Notes: generated by a model not told the origin, from the sequence alone. Shown: positions 23,391-32,405, numbered from the stretch's first letter. The stretch: DNA of 64,000 nucleotides from Peptoniphilus sp. BV3C26 (GCF_000478985.1 NZ_AWXB01000041.1:1-64000); one strand, 5' to 3'. Numbers and translations: made by a program.

Positions 23391-25463
23391 TTATTTTTCT
23401 TCTTCCTTTAATTTTTTAGCTTCTTCAATTACCTTTTCAGCTATTTGTCCTGGAACTTCTTCATATCTTGCAAATTCCATTGAAAATGTTCCTCTTCCTT
23501 GAGTCATTGCACGAAGGTCTATTGAATATTCAAACATTTCTGCTTGAGGTGCTTCTGCGATTAAAAGTTGTGTTCCGTCTGCTTGTTGATCCATTCCAAG
23601 TATTCTTCCACGACGTTTGTTCATATCTCCCATTACATCTCCAAGATATGCATCTGGAATTGAAACTTCCACACTCATTATAGGTTCAAGAAGGGTTGGT
23701 TTTGCTTCTTGGATTCCCTTTTTGTATGCAAGGTTAGCTGCAAGTTTAAAACTCATTTCGTTTGAGTCTACATCGTGATAGGATCCATCGTATAAAGTTG
23801 CTTTGAAGTGGGTCATTGGATATCCTGCCAATACTCCATGTTCTTTTGATTCTATTATTCCTTTTTCAACTGCAGGGAAATAATTTTTAGGAACTGCTCC
23901 TCCAAATACTTCTTCTGCAAATACAAATTCTTCTTCTGAAGGTTCAAATCTAATCCAAACATCTCCATATTGTCCGGCGCCACCTGATTGTTTTTTATGT
24001 TTTCCTTGTACTGATGAAGTTCCTTTTATTGTTTCTCTGTAAGGGATAATAAATGGAACTATATTAACTTCAACTCCGAACATATTTTTAAGTTTTTGTA
24101 AAATTACATCTAATTGTACTTGGCCTTGTCCGCCAATGGTAAGTTGCTTTGTTTCTGTGTTTCTTTCAATAGTAAATGACGGATCTTCATCTCTAAGTCT
24201 TCTTAGGGAAGTTGAAAGTTTTTCTTCATCACCCTTTGTCTTTGGTTCTATTGCATAATATAAAACAGGATGTGGGTATTTCATTTCCTTGTATTTTACA
24301 GGATGATTTTTATCTATTAGAGCATCCCCTGTTTCAGTAAATTGTAATTTTGTTGTTGCTCCTATATCTCCTGCGTTAATTTCAGGAACTTCTATTTGAG
24401 TTTTTCCTCTCATAACAAAAAGTCCGCCTAATTTTTCATTTTCGCCTTTGTTTATGTTGAAAACAGGAGTGTCTTTTGTTATTTTTCCTGAAATTACTTT
24501 AAATATTGAAATTTTTCCAACAAATGGGTCTGTATTTGTTTTAAATACAACTGCTGAAAAAGGTTCTTTTGAGCTTACGCTACGTTTTTCCCCTTCTTCA
24601 TATCTAAAGCCTATATGGGCTCTTTGATCGTTTGGAGCAGGCATATAATTAACTATGGTGTTTAATAAAATATCTATTCCTATTCCCTTTTCTGCACTTC
24701 CTACAAGTAAAGGAACGGCATCTCCTGAAAGTAAAGCTGATGTAACTCCCTTTAAAAGTTCTTCTCTTGTGAATTTTTCTCCACTGAAATATTTTTCCAT
24801 TAAAACTTCATCAGATTCAGCAACTACTTCTGCAATTTCTTCATACATTCTTTCTGTTGCTTTTACTTGATCGTGAGTTAATTCTATTTCGGAAGGTCCT
24901 CCATTTGTGTATTTAAAACCCTTTTGGTAAATTACATCTGTAACTCCTATAAAATCTTCTCCGCTTCCAATAGGAACTGAGAATGGAATTACTTTTTTAC
25001 CGAAATTTTCTTCCAGCTCTTCCATTAATTTTCTAAAGTTTACGTTTTCTCCATCAATTTTATTTATAAAAATAATTCTGGGCATTCCTATTTTTTCAGT
25101 GTATTTCCACATTCTTTCAGTGCCCACTTGGATTCCGCTTTGGCCATCAATAACCATAAGTACTGCCTCAGATGCTCTTAAGGCCCCTTGTGCTTCTCCT
25201 ATAAAATCAAGATATCCGGGAGTGTCTATTATATTTACTTTATAATTTCTCCATTCAACGGGTATTATTGATGTACCAATAGAAGAACCTCTTTCTATTT
25301 CTTCTTTAGAAAAATCACTTACAGTATTTTTGTCAGAAACAGATCCCAATTTTTTAGTTGCTCCTGACTGAAACAGCATAGCTTCCGTAAGATTTGTCTT
25401 TCCACTTCCACTATGCCCAACCAGGGCTAAATTTCTCACCTGTTCAGTATTATAAACTTTCAT
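23391..25463 (-). CDS. EF-G-like translational GTPase (EF-G paralogue)
   Basis: 690-residue GTPase with all five EF-G domains (GTPase, II, III, IV, V). The G1 loop is GHSGSGKT instead of the canonical HIDAGKT; switch I reads RGSSIGTSI rather than RGITI; DTPG and NKID are intact. These differences match the second EF-G clade found in Firmicutes rather than housekeeping FusA, which usually sits with rpsL-rpsG-tuf. The role may be in ribosome recycling or stress translation; that is inferred. It has a GGAGG site and an extended -10 TGTTATAAT (25505-25510). Confidence 0.85.
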   Translation of the reverse strand: MKVYNTEQVRNLALVGHSGSGKTNLTEAMLFQSGATKKLGSVSDKNTVSDFSKEEIERGSSIGTSIIPVEWRNYKVNIIDTPGYLDFIGEAQGALRASEAVLMVIDGQSGIQVGTERMWKYTEKIGMPRIIFINKIDGENVNFRKLMEELEENFGKKVIPFSVPIGSGEDFIGVTDVIYQKGFKYTNGGPSEIELTHDQVKATERMYEEIAEVVAESDEVLMEKYFSGEKFTREELLKGVTSALLSGDAVPLLVGSAEKGIGIDILLNTIVNYMPAPNDQRAHIGFRYEEGEKRSVSSKEPFSAVVFKTNTDPFVGKISIFKVISGKITKDTPVFNINKGENEKLGGLFVMRGKTQIEVPEINAGDIGATTKLQFTETGDALIDKNHPVKYKEMKYPHPVLYYAIEPKTKGDEEKLSTSLRRLRDEDPSFTIERNTETKQLTIGGQGQVQLDVILQKLKNMFGVEVNIVPFIIPYRETIKGTSSVQGKHKKQSGGAGQYGDVWIRFEPSEEEFVFAEEVFGGAVPKNYFPAVEKGIIESKEHGVLAGYPMTHFKATLYDGSYHDVDSNEMSFKLAANLAYKKGIQEAKPTLLEPIMSVEVSIPDAYLGDVMGDMNKRRGRILGMDQQADGTQLLIAEAPQAEMFEYSIDLRAMTQGRGTFSMEFARYEEVPGQIAEKVIEEAKKLKEEEK

Positions 25464-25548
25464 ATTAAATCCTCCTAAGTATTGAAATCGTTTGTAACAG
25501 TTTCATTATAACATTAAAATAAATTTTATACTATCTTGCCTTTACTCT

Positions 25549-26100
25549 TTAAATAATTAATTTTTGAACTTTTTTAAATTCAGGAGTTCCTGAAACTTCA
25601 CAAAGATCAAATAAAATGCTTTCAATGTTTGTTACAACGCAGCCCAAGTCATTTAATTGCCTAAGGGCATTTTCTCTATTCTTTTTATTTCTTGAACCCA
25701 CTGCATCTGATAGAATAAATACATTAAGGCCTGAATCAACCATATCTCTTGCCGTTTGGAAAACGCAAATGTGAGCTTCAATTCCGGCAATTACAACTTG
25801 TCTTTTCCCAAATTTTTTTATTTCTTCTAAAAATTTTTCATCTCTCATACAAGAAAAATATGCCTTGTCAATTTGAGGTGCATTTTTTATAAATTCATGG
25901 ATTTCTTTATTTACTCCCCCAAGTCCCTTAGGATATTGAAGGGTTATTATTGAATCAATATTTAAAATTTCTGCAGTTTTTGCTAGGATTACTGAATTTT
26001 TTAAAATTTCATCCCTATTTTCAATAGCTTTTAAAAGAGAATCCTGTAAATCTAAAAATACAAAAAGGGTATCATCTCTGTTTATCTTATAATTTTTCAT
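25549..26100 (-). CDS. Isochorismatase-family cysteine hydrolase
   Basis: 183-residue alpha/beta hydrolase of the isochorismatase/nicotinamidase superfamily. The catalytic Asp lies in FLDLQDSLL, the Lys region in KAYFSCMRDEKF, and the nucleophile Cys in AGIEAHICVFQTA, followed by LSDAVGSR. It resembles YcaC-like hydrolases of unknown substrate more than PncA. It overlaps the PfkB-like gene upstream by 4 bases, so the two are probably co-expressed. Confidence 0.85.
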   Translation of the reverse strand: MKNYKINRDDTLFVFLDLQDSLLKAIENRDEILKNSVILAKTAEILNIDSIITLQYPKGLGGVNKEIHEFIKNAPQIDKAYFSCMRDEKFLEEIKKFGKRQVVIAGIEAHICVFQTARDMVDSGLNVFILSDAVGSRNKKNRENALRQLNDLGCVVTNIESILFDLCEVSGTPEFKKVQKLII

Positions 26101-26993
26101 TTTAATCTCCTAATTTTTATGTCACTTGATAAGATTTTTATGTCGCTCATTTCAATTTCATAAATGGATTTTTTACTTAAAGAAATGGCAAGAGAAGTTG
26201 TGAGCATAAGTTGGTCTTTATAATTTCTGTTTAGAGAAAGAGCAAGCCCTCCCAAAAATCTATTCTTATCAATTTTTTTATCTTTAAAATCAAACTCTGC
26301 CTTGTAGGAATTTTCACCATCTGAATACAAAACTCCTCCATCACTTATTATGAAGGCTTTTTCTGCAAGTTTTTCAGTCATTGCCTTTGCAAGCTTTACT
26401 CCTTCACTTTCAAAATTTATTTTTAAATCAAAAAATTCTTCAACTTGGTTTTTGCTTGCAACAAGACCTGTAACCCTATCTTCTCTTAACAAAATTTTAT
26501 CCTTAAAACTTGCCAAAACTTTTATTTTATTATTCCTACAAAGTTTTATTAAATTTAAAATAACTTCATCGGAAATATTTTTTTGATCATTGTCTGTAAC
26601 TACAAAATAGTCCTCTTGCTTTAAATCTTTAGTGAGCATATACAAATCTCTTTCAGTTTGCCCTGTTATCCTGGGTAAATTTCCAAAAATTTTTGTAAGC
26701 CCCTCCTTATTTAAAATTCTAATTTCTTCCCTTGGATTGTCATTGATTTCCACATGGGAAAAATCTATTTTATTGTTTTCTAAAATTGAAGTTATGGTTT
26801 TTTTGTTTGCTCCGCCTAAAATTGTAAATAATTTTGAATCTTCTCCCAATTTTTTTAATAAAAGGGCATTTTCTATGCCATATCCATCTGCATATTCAAA
26901 AGAGGACTTGGCAAAATTATCTCTATTCTTTTCAAAATCATCAATTTCAAATTCTTTAACATATCTTGGATTTAGATCTGTAAAATAAATCAT
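26097..26993 (-). CDS. PfkB/ribokinase-fold protein, probably catalytically altered
   Basis: 298 residues with a ribokinase-like layout: an early Gly-rich element GYGIENALLLKKLGEDSKLFTILGG, TDND, and a C-terminal region where the GAGD catalytic motif of PfkB kinases is expected. Here that region reads KNRFLGGLALSLNRNYKD, with no Asp general base in the usual place. It may therefore be a degenerate sugar kinase or binding protein. It lies between phosphoglucomutase (7 bases) and the isochorismatase-like gene. The family call is moderate and the substrate is unknown. Confidence 0.55.
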   Translation of the reverse strand: MIYFTDLNPRYVKEFEIDDFEKNRDNFAKSSFEYADGYGIENALLLKKLGEDSKLFTILGGANKKTITSILENNKIDFSHVEINDNPREEIRILNKEGLTKIFGNLPRITGQTERDLYMLTKDLKQEDYFVVTDNDQKNISDEVILNLIKLCRNNKIKVLASFKDKILLREDRVTGLVASKNQVEEFFDLKINFESEGVKLAKAMTEKLAEKAFIISDGGVLYSDGENSYKAEFDFKDKKIDKNRFLGGLALSLNRNYKDQLMLTTSLAISLSKKSIYEIEMSDIKILSSDIKIRRLK

Positions 26994-27000
26994 CCTACAC

Positions 27001-28683
27001 CTACTTTACGGAATTTAACTTTTCTTCAATATCTTCTTTCAGTTTACTTAAAGTTTCTTCAGCAAGTTTTTCATTTTCATTTTTTGTATAAATATAAAAT
27101 TTTATTTTCGGTTCTGTTCCAGAAGGTCTTAAAGCAAACCATGAACCATCGCTTAATCTGTAAATTAATACATTTGCCTTTAAATTTTCATCTTTTAACA
27201 AATCTTCTTGACTTTTAACAGGAATACCTGCAAATTTTTCATAGGATTTTTCTCTAAAATCCTTCATCATTCTCTTGATTCTATCAGAGCCTTCTATTCC
27301 TTCGAGAACTAAACTTGTAAGATGCTCTTTATAGTATCCATACTCCTTATATATATCATTCAGAAGCTCTACAAGGCTCTTAGAACGCTTTTTATAGTAT
27401 GCTGCCATCTCAACTATCATCATAGTAGAAACAACGGCGTCCTTGTCCCTTACGTGGTCTCCATAAACATATCCAATGCTTTCCTCATATCCAAAAATAA
27501 AATTATGTTCTTTTGTCTTATCCCAAATATTTGGTAAGTTACAAATATTTTTAAAACCTGTTAAAGTTTCAAAAGTTTGTATACCAAAATCCATGGCAAT
27601 TCTTTGTCCAAGTTTACCTGTTACTATGGATTTTACAATTGCTCCGTTATCTGGTAAATCTTCCGCTTCCCTAAGGCCGTGTAAAATATAATAAATTAAC
27701 ATAGCTCCCGTTTGATTTCCGTTAAAGGCATAGTAGGTTCCGTCTTTTTTTCTTCCAAGCATTGCAACTCTGTCACAATCAGGGTCAGTTGCTATTATAA
27801 GATCTGAATTATATTTTTTGCCATATTCTTCTGCCAATTTAAAAGCCTTAACGTCTTCTGGGTTGGGATATCCAACAGTTGCAAAGGTTGGATCTGGATT
27901 TTCCTGTTCTTTAACCACTCTTATATTTTTAAAGCCTCTTTCCTTTAAAACGTGTCTTACAGGATAATTGCCTGTTCCGTTAAGGGGCGAGTAAACAACT
28001 TCTATATCCTTATCAATGTCATTGGAAATTTGCTTTTTTAAAGTTTCTTTATAGTAACTTTCATCCAGGTCCTTTGAAATTATTTCAATAAGTCCCTTTT
28101 TAACAGCTTCCTCATAAGTAATAAGATCTTTTAAATCATAACTAGATTCTTTTATATTTTCTAAAATTTCATCAGCTATATCTGAAAGAATTTGTGAACC
28201 CTTATCCCAGTAAACTTTATATCCGTTATAAATCTTTGGATTGTGAGAAGCTGTTATTACAATTCCTGCCTGAGTATTTAAATATCTCACTGCATATGAA
28301 AGCATGGGAGTCGGTCTTATATCATCAAAAAGATAGGTTTTTATTCCCCTACTTGCAAAAACTCTTGCGGCAATTATGCTAAATTCATGGGAATTAAATC
28401 TAACATCATGGGCGATTACTATTCCTTTTTTTACTGCTTCCTTGCCATGATTTATAATTGTACGAGCAAGACCTTCCGATGCCCTTTTTATAACATAGGG
28501 GTTCATCCTGTTTGTGCCCACACCCATTATTCCTCTTAAGCCTGCTGTTCCGAATTCCAAATCCTTATAAAATCTGTCTTTTATTTCTTCTTCATTTTTT
28601 TCTATTGATTTAAGTTCATTTTTTGAATCCTCATCTAAAAAATCACTCTTTAACCAATCTTCATAAATTTTTCTATAATCCAT
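27001..28683 (-). CDS. pgcA: Phosphoglucomutase/phosphomannomutase
   Basis: Alpha-D-phosphohexomutase of 560 residues. Phosphoserine loop TASHNPKIYNGYKVYW, metal loop DPDCDRVAML, sugar-binding GYEESIGY, and phosphate loop RPSGTEPKIKFYIY. The length and motifs match PgcA of Firmicutes, which interconverts glucose-1-P and glucose-6-P for cell-wall or polysaccharide precursors. It is 14 bases after ybaK and leads into the PfkB-like gene. Confidence 0.95.
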   Translation of the reverse strand: MDYRKIYEDWLKSDFLDEDSKNELKSIEKNEEEIKDRFYKDLEFGTAGLRGIMGVGTNRMNPYVIKRASEGLARTIINHGKEAVKKGIVIAHDVRFNSHEFSIIAARVFASRGIKTYLFDDIRPTPMLSYAVRYLNTQAGIVITASHNPKIYNGYKVYWDKGSQILSDIADEILENIKESSYDLKDLITYEEAVKKGLIEIISKDLDESYYKETLKKQISNDIDKDIEVVYSPLNGTGNYPVRHVLKERGFKNIRVVKEQENPDPTFATVGYPNPEDVKAFKLAEEYGKKYNSDLIIATDPDCDRVAMLGRKKDGTYYAFNGNQTGAMLIYYILHGLREAEDLPDNGAIVKSIVTGKLGQRIAMDFGIQTFETLTGFKNICNLPNIWDKTKEHNFIFGYEESIGYVYGDHVRDKDAVVSTMMIVEMAAYYKKRSKSLVELLNDIYKEYGYYKEHLTSLVLEGIEGSDRIKRMMKDFREKSYEKFAGIPVKSQEDLLKDENLKANVLIYRLSDGSWFALRPSGTEPKIKFYIYTKNENEKLAEETLSKLKEDIEEKLNSVK

Positions 28684-28697
28684 AACTTCTCCTAATA

Positions 28698-29162
28698 TTA
28701 ATTTATAATATCTGCAAATGTTCCATCCACGACACTTATTAAGTCTTGTGGATTTATTTCCAGCTGCATCCCAACTTTGCCTGCACTTACAAAAAATTTA
28801 TCAAAATTTTTTGCACTTTCATGTATGAAGGTTTTAAATTGCTTTTTCATTCCCACAGGACTGCAACCTCCATGAATGTAGCCTGTAGTTGGCAAGAGTT
28901 CCTTTAAGGGCAACATTTCAATTTTCTTTACCTGTGCAACCTGAGCAGCTTTTTTTAAATTCAGTTCCTCTCCTACAGGTATAACAAAGACAAAGTGGTC
29001 ATCTTTTGATTTTGTGACAAGAGTTTTGAAAACTTTATTTGGATCTTGACCCAATTTTTTTGCTGCATCAAGCCCTGTTATGTTTTCATCCGGCTCATAC
29101 ACATTTAGTTTATAATTAACCTTTTCCCTATCTAAAATTCTCATGGCATTAGTTTTTTTCAT
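28698..29162 (-). CDS. ybaK: Cys-tRNA(Pro)/Cys-tRNA(Cys) deacylase, YbaK/EbsC family
   Basis: Editing enzyme that hydrolyses mischarged Cys-tRNA(Pro). The 154 residues follow the family: TNAMRILDREKVNYKLNVYEPD, GLDAAKKLGQDPNKVFKTLV, PVGEELNLKKAAQ, GYIHGGCSPVGMKKQF. It overlaps the gamma carbonic anhydrase-like gene by 14 bases. Confidence 0.94.
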   Translation of the reverse strand: MKKTNAMRILDREKVNYKLNVYEPDENITGLDAAKKLGQDPNKVFKTLVTKSKDDHFVFVIPVGEELNLKKAAQVAQVKKIEMLPLKELLPTTGYIHGGCSPVGMKKQFKTFIHESAKNFDKFFVSAGKVGMQLEINPQDLISVVDGTFADIIN

Positions 29163-29667
29163 TTAACATAAACTCCTTAGACCTATTGACATAAAATTTC
29201 CAGGTAAAATCTATCATTTTTAAATTTTTATCAGACACTTTTCTTAAAACTTTTGCAGGACTGCCCACAACTAAAGAAAAGGGTGGTATTTCCATTTTCC
29301 CAGTTACAAGACTCCCTGCTGCAACAAGGCTGTGATGACCTATGTGAGCTCCATCAAGAATAATAGATCCCATTCCTATTAAAGTATCATGCTCAATCTT
29401 ACAGCTATGAAGCATAACTTTATGACCTATAGTAACCCTATCTCCTATAATTATATCTTCATCAAAAGCATTTACATGGAGCATACACATATCTTCAATT
29501 ACTGAATTTTCTCCAATAAGGATCCTGTTTGAATCCCCTCTTAAAACAGAATTAAAATATACACTTGAATTTTGTCCGAGGACTACATCTCCGATTAAGG
29601 TTGCATTTTCAGCTATAAAGTTGCTTTCATTAAATTGAGGCATTTTTTTATTGAATGCTATAATCAC
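29149..29667 (-). CDS. Gamma-carbonic anhydrase family protein
   Basis: Left-handed beta-helix trimer protein, 172 residues of hexapeptide repeats (for example VVLGQNSSVYFNSVLRGD, IIIGDRVTIGHKVMLHSC, TLIGMGSIILDGAHIGHHS). The metal-ligand histidines are in MLHVNA, IGHKVMLHS and related turns. It resembles YrdA/PaaY-type proteins, whose carbonic anhydrase activity is not always present. It follows znuB by one base and precedes ybaK. Confidence 0.9.
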   Translation of the reverse strand: MIIAFNKKMPQFNESNFIAENATLIGDVVLGQNSSVYFNSVLRGDSNRILIGENSVIEDMCMLHVNAFDEDIIIGDRVTIGHKVMLHSCKIEHDTLIGMGSIILDGAHIGHHSLVAAGSLVTGKMEIPPFSLVVGSPAKVLRKVSDKNLKMIDFTWKFYVNRSKEFMLNEKN

Positions 29668-29668
29668 T

Positions 29669-30482
29669 TTAACACCCCTTATTATTTAATACCCATTTTT
29701 TTATACTTAAAATAATAAGAAGACTAATAATTCCCATAAGAACTATTGTGCCTCCAGGTTTTAAACCAAGGTAAAAGGAAATAAAAAGGCCTGAAATAGT
29801 AAAGAAAATTCCAAACAAAGATGATAAAAAAGTGGTTTTTAAGTATCCCTTTTCAAATTGCATGGCACAGGCAACGGGAATCACCATAAGTGATGAAATA
29901 ATTAAAATTCCAACTGTCCTTGCAGATACTGAAATTGTTACTGCAATTAAAATAATGAAAATATAATTTATTCTATCTACTTTTACTCCACTAAGTCTTG
30001 CAGAACTTTCATCAAAAGAAACATACAAAAGATCTCTGTAAAAATAAATGAAGGTCAAAAAAACAATAATTGATACTGCAATTATTAAATAAAATTCTCC
30101 ATCTGTAATTGCAACTATGGACCCAAAAAGATAAGATTCAAAATTTTGAGCTTTTTTTTACAAATCCTGCTAAAATTGATGCAGCTCCAATGCCGACTGA
30201 CATTATAATGGCAGTGGAAATTTCTTCATATCCAGGAAAGTTTTTTCTTATTAGTTCCAGAACAATTCCTGCAATTACACAGGTAATTATAGATGTGTAA
30301 ATAGGAGTTACACTTAACATAAGTCCCAACATAACTCCTGCAAGGGATACATGAGATAAGGCATCTCCTATAACGGATATTTTTTTGTTGACCACAACAA
30401 TTCCCATAAATGGAATTATAATTGAAAGGAGAAATCCTACAATTAAGGCTCTTATCATGTAATCATAGGTAAAAATACTCAT
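29669..30482 (-). pseudogene. znuB: Zinc/manganese ABC permease ZnuB, frame broken by one base
   Basis: Membrane subunit of the zinc importer. The 5' part (to AGFVKK) and the 3' part (from FIYFYRDLLYVSFDE) lie in different frames, joined at an A8 run (T8 at 30152-30159 on the plus strand). Removing one A gives AGFVKKAQNFESYLFGSIVAI and a continuous 270-residue ABC-3 permease with about eight helices. The start overlaps the znuC stop by 4 bases. Indel or slippage is more likely than decay, because no other lesion is visible. Confidence 0.85.
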
Positions 30483-31138
30483 AATTTTTTTATCAAGCTC
30501 CCTTCTTTTAATTCATAAATTTTATTTACATAGTCTTTTACACTGCTTATATCGTGGGTTATCATCAAAATACTGGTATTGTGAAATTTATTTAAGTGAT
30601 ACAAAAGTTGATATAATTTTTTAACAGTTTTTTCATCCACTCCGTTAGTAGGCTCATCTAAAAGTAAAATATCAGGACTGTTTGAAAGTGCCTTTGCCAG
30701 TAAAACCCTCTGTCTTTGCCCCCCTGAAAGTTTTGAATAAAGTCTATCTTTATAATCTTCCATTCCCACAAGACTTAAAGCATCTAAAACAAAGTCACTA
30801 TTGTCCTTGCCAATGAATCTAAATCCTTTTAAATCCCTATATTTTCCAAGACTTATAAGTTCACTTACAGTAATGGGGAAATTTTTTGAAGAAACATTTT
30901 GAATCTGCGGAACATAGGCTATAGCCTTATAAAATTCCTCATCACTTTTAAAATAGCTTATCTTCCCTTCTCTTGGTTTTAATTCTCTTAATATAAGTTT
31001 TATTAAAGTTGACTTACCTGCACCGTTACTACCTAAAAGAGCTATAAAATCTCCTTTAAAAACTTTTAAATTAATATTTTTTAAAATATCTTCTTTGGTA
31101 TAGCCAAAAAATAAATTTTCTATTTGTAATAATTCCAT
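30479..31138 (-). CDS. znuC: Zinc ABC transporter ATPase
   Basis: Energises ZnuB. In 219 residues: Walker A GSNGAGKST (36-44), signature LSGGQRQRVLLAKAL, Walker B LLLLDEPTNGVD, and the H-loop ITHD. It lies between znuA and znuB in a znuA-znuC-znuB operon. The AGGAGG ribosome site is 27 bases from the ATG and is bridged by a hairpin described separately. Confidence 0.93.
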   Translation of the reverse strand: MELLQIENLFFGYTKEDILKNINLKVFKGDFIALLGSNGAGKSTLIKLILRELKPREGKISYFKSDEEFYKAIAYVPQIQNVSSKNFPITVSELISLGKYRDLKGFRFIGKDNSDFVLDALSLVGMEDYKDRLYSKLSGGQRQRVLLAKALSNSPDILLLDEPTNGVDEKTVKKLYQLLYHLNKFHNTSILMITHDISSVKDYVNKIYELKEGSLIKKL

Positions 31139-31147
31139 AAAATAAAT

Positions 31148-31171
31148 GGGAAGTCTTTGACTTCCCCTCCT
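31148..31171 (-). promoter_or_regulatory. Hairpin between Shine-Dalgarno and start codon of znuC
   Basis: The minus strand reads AGGAGG (31166-31171), then the hairpin GGGAAGTC-AAA-GACTTCCC (31148-31166), then nine A/T bases before the ATG at 31138. The hairpin follows no T-run, so it is a poor terminator. Folded, it would bring the distant ribosome site to about 9 bases from the start. Confidence 0.6.
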
Positions 31172-31239
31172 TTTTTTAATATTAAAAATCTCAAATTTTT
31201 ATTTTACCGGAGCTTTAGTTATTTATACCTAATTTCGCT

Positions 31240-32298
31240 TTATTTTAAAGCTTCAAGTAAGTTAGATAAATTAGCTTTCATAATAGAAAAATAATCATCT
31301 TGATTTTTAACTTGTTCTTCACTTAATCCTTCAAGAGGAGAAAGGGTAAGAACTTTTGCTCCTGTTTCCTTGGCAATAGTTTCTGCAACTTTAGGATCTA
31401 TTAATTCTTCGGAAAAAATAACCTTAATTCCCTTATTTTTTACAAGATCAATAATATTTGCAATAGTTTTTGCATCCGGTTCAGACTCTGCATTTATGCC
31501 TTCAATTGCAATTTGTTTTAAATTATAATCACGACAAAGATATCCAAAAGCTTGATGAGAAACTACAATTTCTCTATTTTCAAGACCCTCAAGATCAGTT
31601 TTAAATTCATTATCAAGAGCATCTAATTCTTTCAAATAATTTTCTAAATTTTCCTTGTAGTAAGTTTCATTTTCAGGATCAAGTTTTATAAGAGCCTGAC
31701 AGATGTTTTGCATTTCAATCTTTGCATTTTTAGGGCTTATCCAAACATGGGGATCCATTCCGCCTTCGTGTTCATGGTCATGTTCTTCCCCTTCATGTTC
31801 ATGATCGTGGTTTTCTCCTTCGTGATCATGATTATGGTCTTCTCCTTCGTGTTCATGATCATGGTCATGGTCTTCTTCATCATGTTCTTCTTCATCGTCA
31901 TGATGATGGTGATGCCCTTCCATAAGTTCAACCCCTTGACTCGCTTCACAAAATTCAACTTTTCCTTTTAAAGTTTCTTGTAATTTGTCTATAAAGCTTT
32001 CAAGACCTGCGCCGTTATAAATAAATAAATTTCCTTCTCCAATGTTTTTAACATCATCGCTTGATAATTCATATCCGTGAGGTTCACTTCCATTTGGTAC
32101 AAGGAGTTTCACATCTAATTTATCTCCTGCGATTTTTTTTGTAAAGTCATATATAGGATATATACTTGTGTAAACAACTTTTTTATCTTCTTTATTTTCT
32201 TTATTTTCTTCTTTATTACTGCTATTTTTTTGTCCGCTTGAACAAGCTGTTAAAATCATTGCTAAAGATAGAAAAATAGCAACTAATGATTTTTTCAT
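31240..32298 (-). CDS. znuA: Zinc ABC transporter substrate-binding lipoprotein
   Basis: Captures zinc outside the cell and hands it to ZnuB. The 352-residue lipoprotein has lipobox LTAC (Cys19). Metal-site regions are EPHGYELS (His74), DPHVWISP (His184), VVSHQAFGYL, and SEELIDPK. A His/Asp/Glu-rich loop (129-178) with three 9-residue repeats is typical of zinc-specific cluster A-I proteins. It is the first gene of the operon, 102 bases before znuC. Confidence 0.94.
   Translation of the reverse strand: MKKSLVAIFLSLAMILTACSSGQKNSSNKEENKENKEDKKVVYTSIYPIYDFTKKIAGDKLDVKLLVPNGSEPHGYELSSDDVKNIGEGNLFIYNGAGLESFIDKLQETLKGKVEFCEASQGVELMEGHHHHHDDEEEHDEEDHDHDHEHEGEDHNHDHEGENHDHEHEGEEHDHEHEGGMDPHVWISPKNAKIEMQNICQALIKLDPENETYYKENLENYLKELDALDNEFKTDLEGLENREIVVSHQAFGYLCRDYNLKQIAIEGINAESEPDAKTIANIIDLVKNKGIKVIFSEELIDPKVAETIAKETGAKVLTLSPLEGLSEEQVKNQDDYFSIMKANLSNLLEALK
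31771..31851 (-). repeat. Three 27-base tandem repeats inside znuA
   Basis: Residues 150-176 consist of three copies of HEGE-x-H-x-H-x (HEGEDHNHD, HEGENHDHE, HEGEEHDHE). At DNA level the 27-base units are nearly identical, so copy number can change by slipped-strand mispairing without a frameshift. Confidence 0.85.
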
Positions 32299-32333
32299 TT
32301 TTTTCCTCCTGAAATTTTTTTGCGAAGAGTAAC

Positions 32334-32354
32334 ATGGATTAATTGAAAATCCAT
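32334..32354. promoter_or_regulatory. Inverted repeat at the znuA transcription start
   Basis: ATGGATT-N7-AATCCAT, a perfect 7-base dyad directly downstream of the predicted -10. Position suits a repressor operator or a leader hairpin. It does not match the Bacillus Zur consensus or the AdcR site that I know. Confidence 0.45.
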
Positions 32355-32361
32355 ATTAATA

Positions 32362-32390
32362 ATATTAACAAAGTGATAAAAAAAATTCAA
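32362..32390 (-). promoter_or_regulatory. Promoter of znuACB
   Basis: TTGAAT (32385-32390), 17-base spacer, TAATAT (32362-32367) preceded by TGT. Confidence 0.7.
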
Positions 32391-32405
32391 TATTATAAAT
32401 TTTAT

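Noticed and set aside
31708-31971. Plus-strand ORF rich in Met, Phe and Val opposite znuA
   Set aside because: It is the antisense shadow of the GAA/CAT/GAC-rich His repeat and has no ribosome site.
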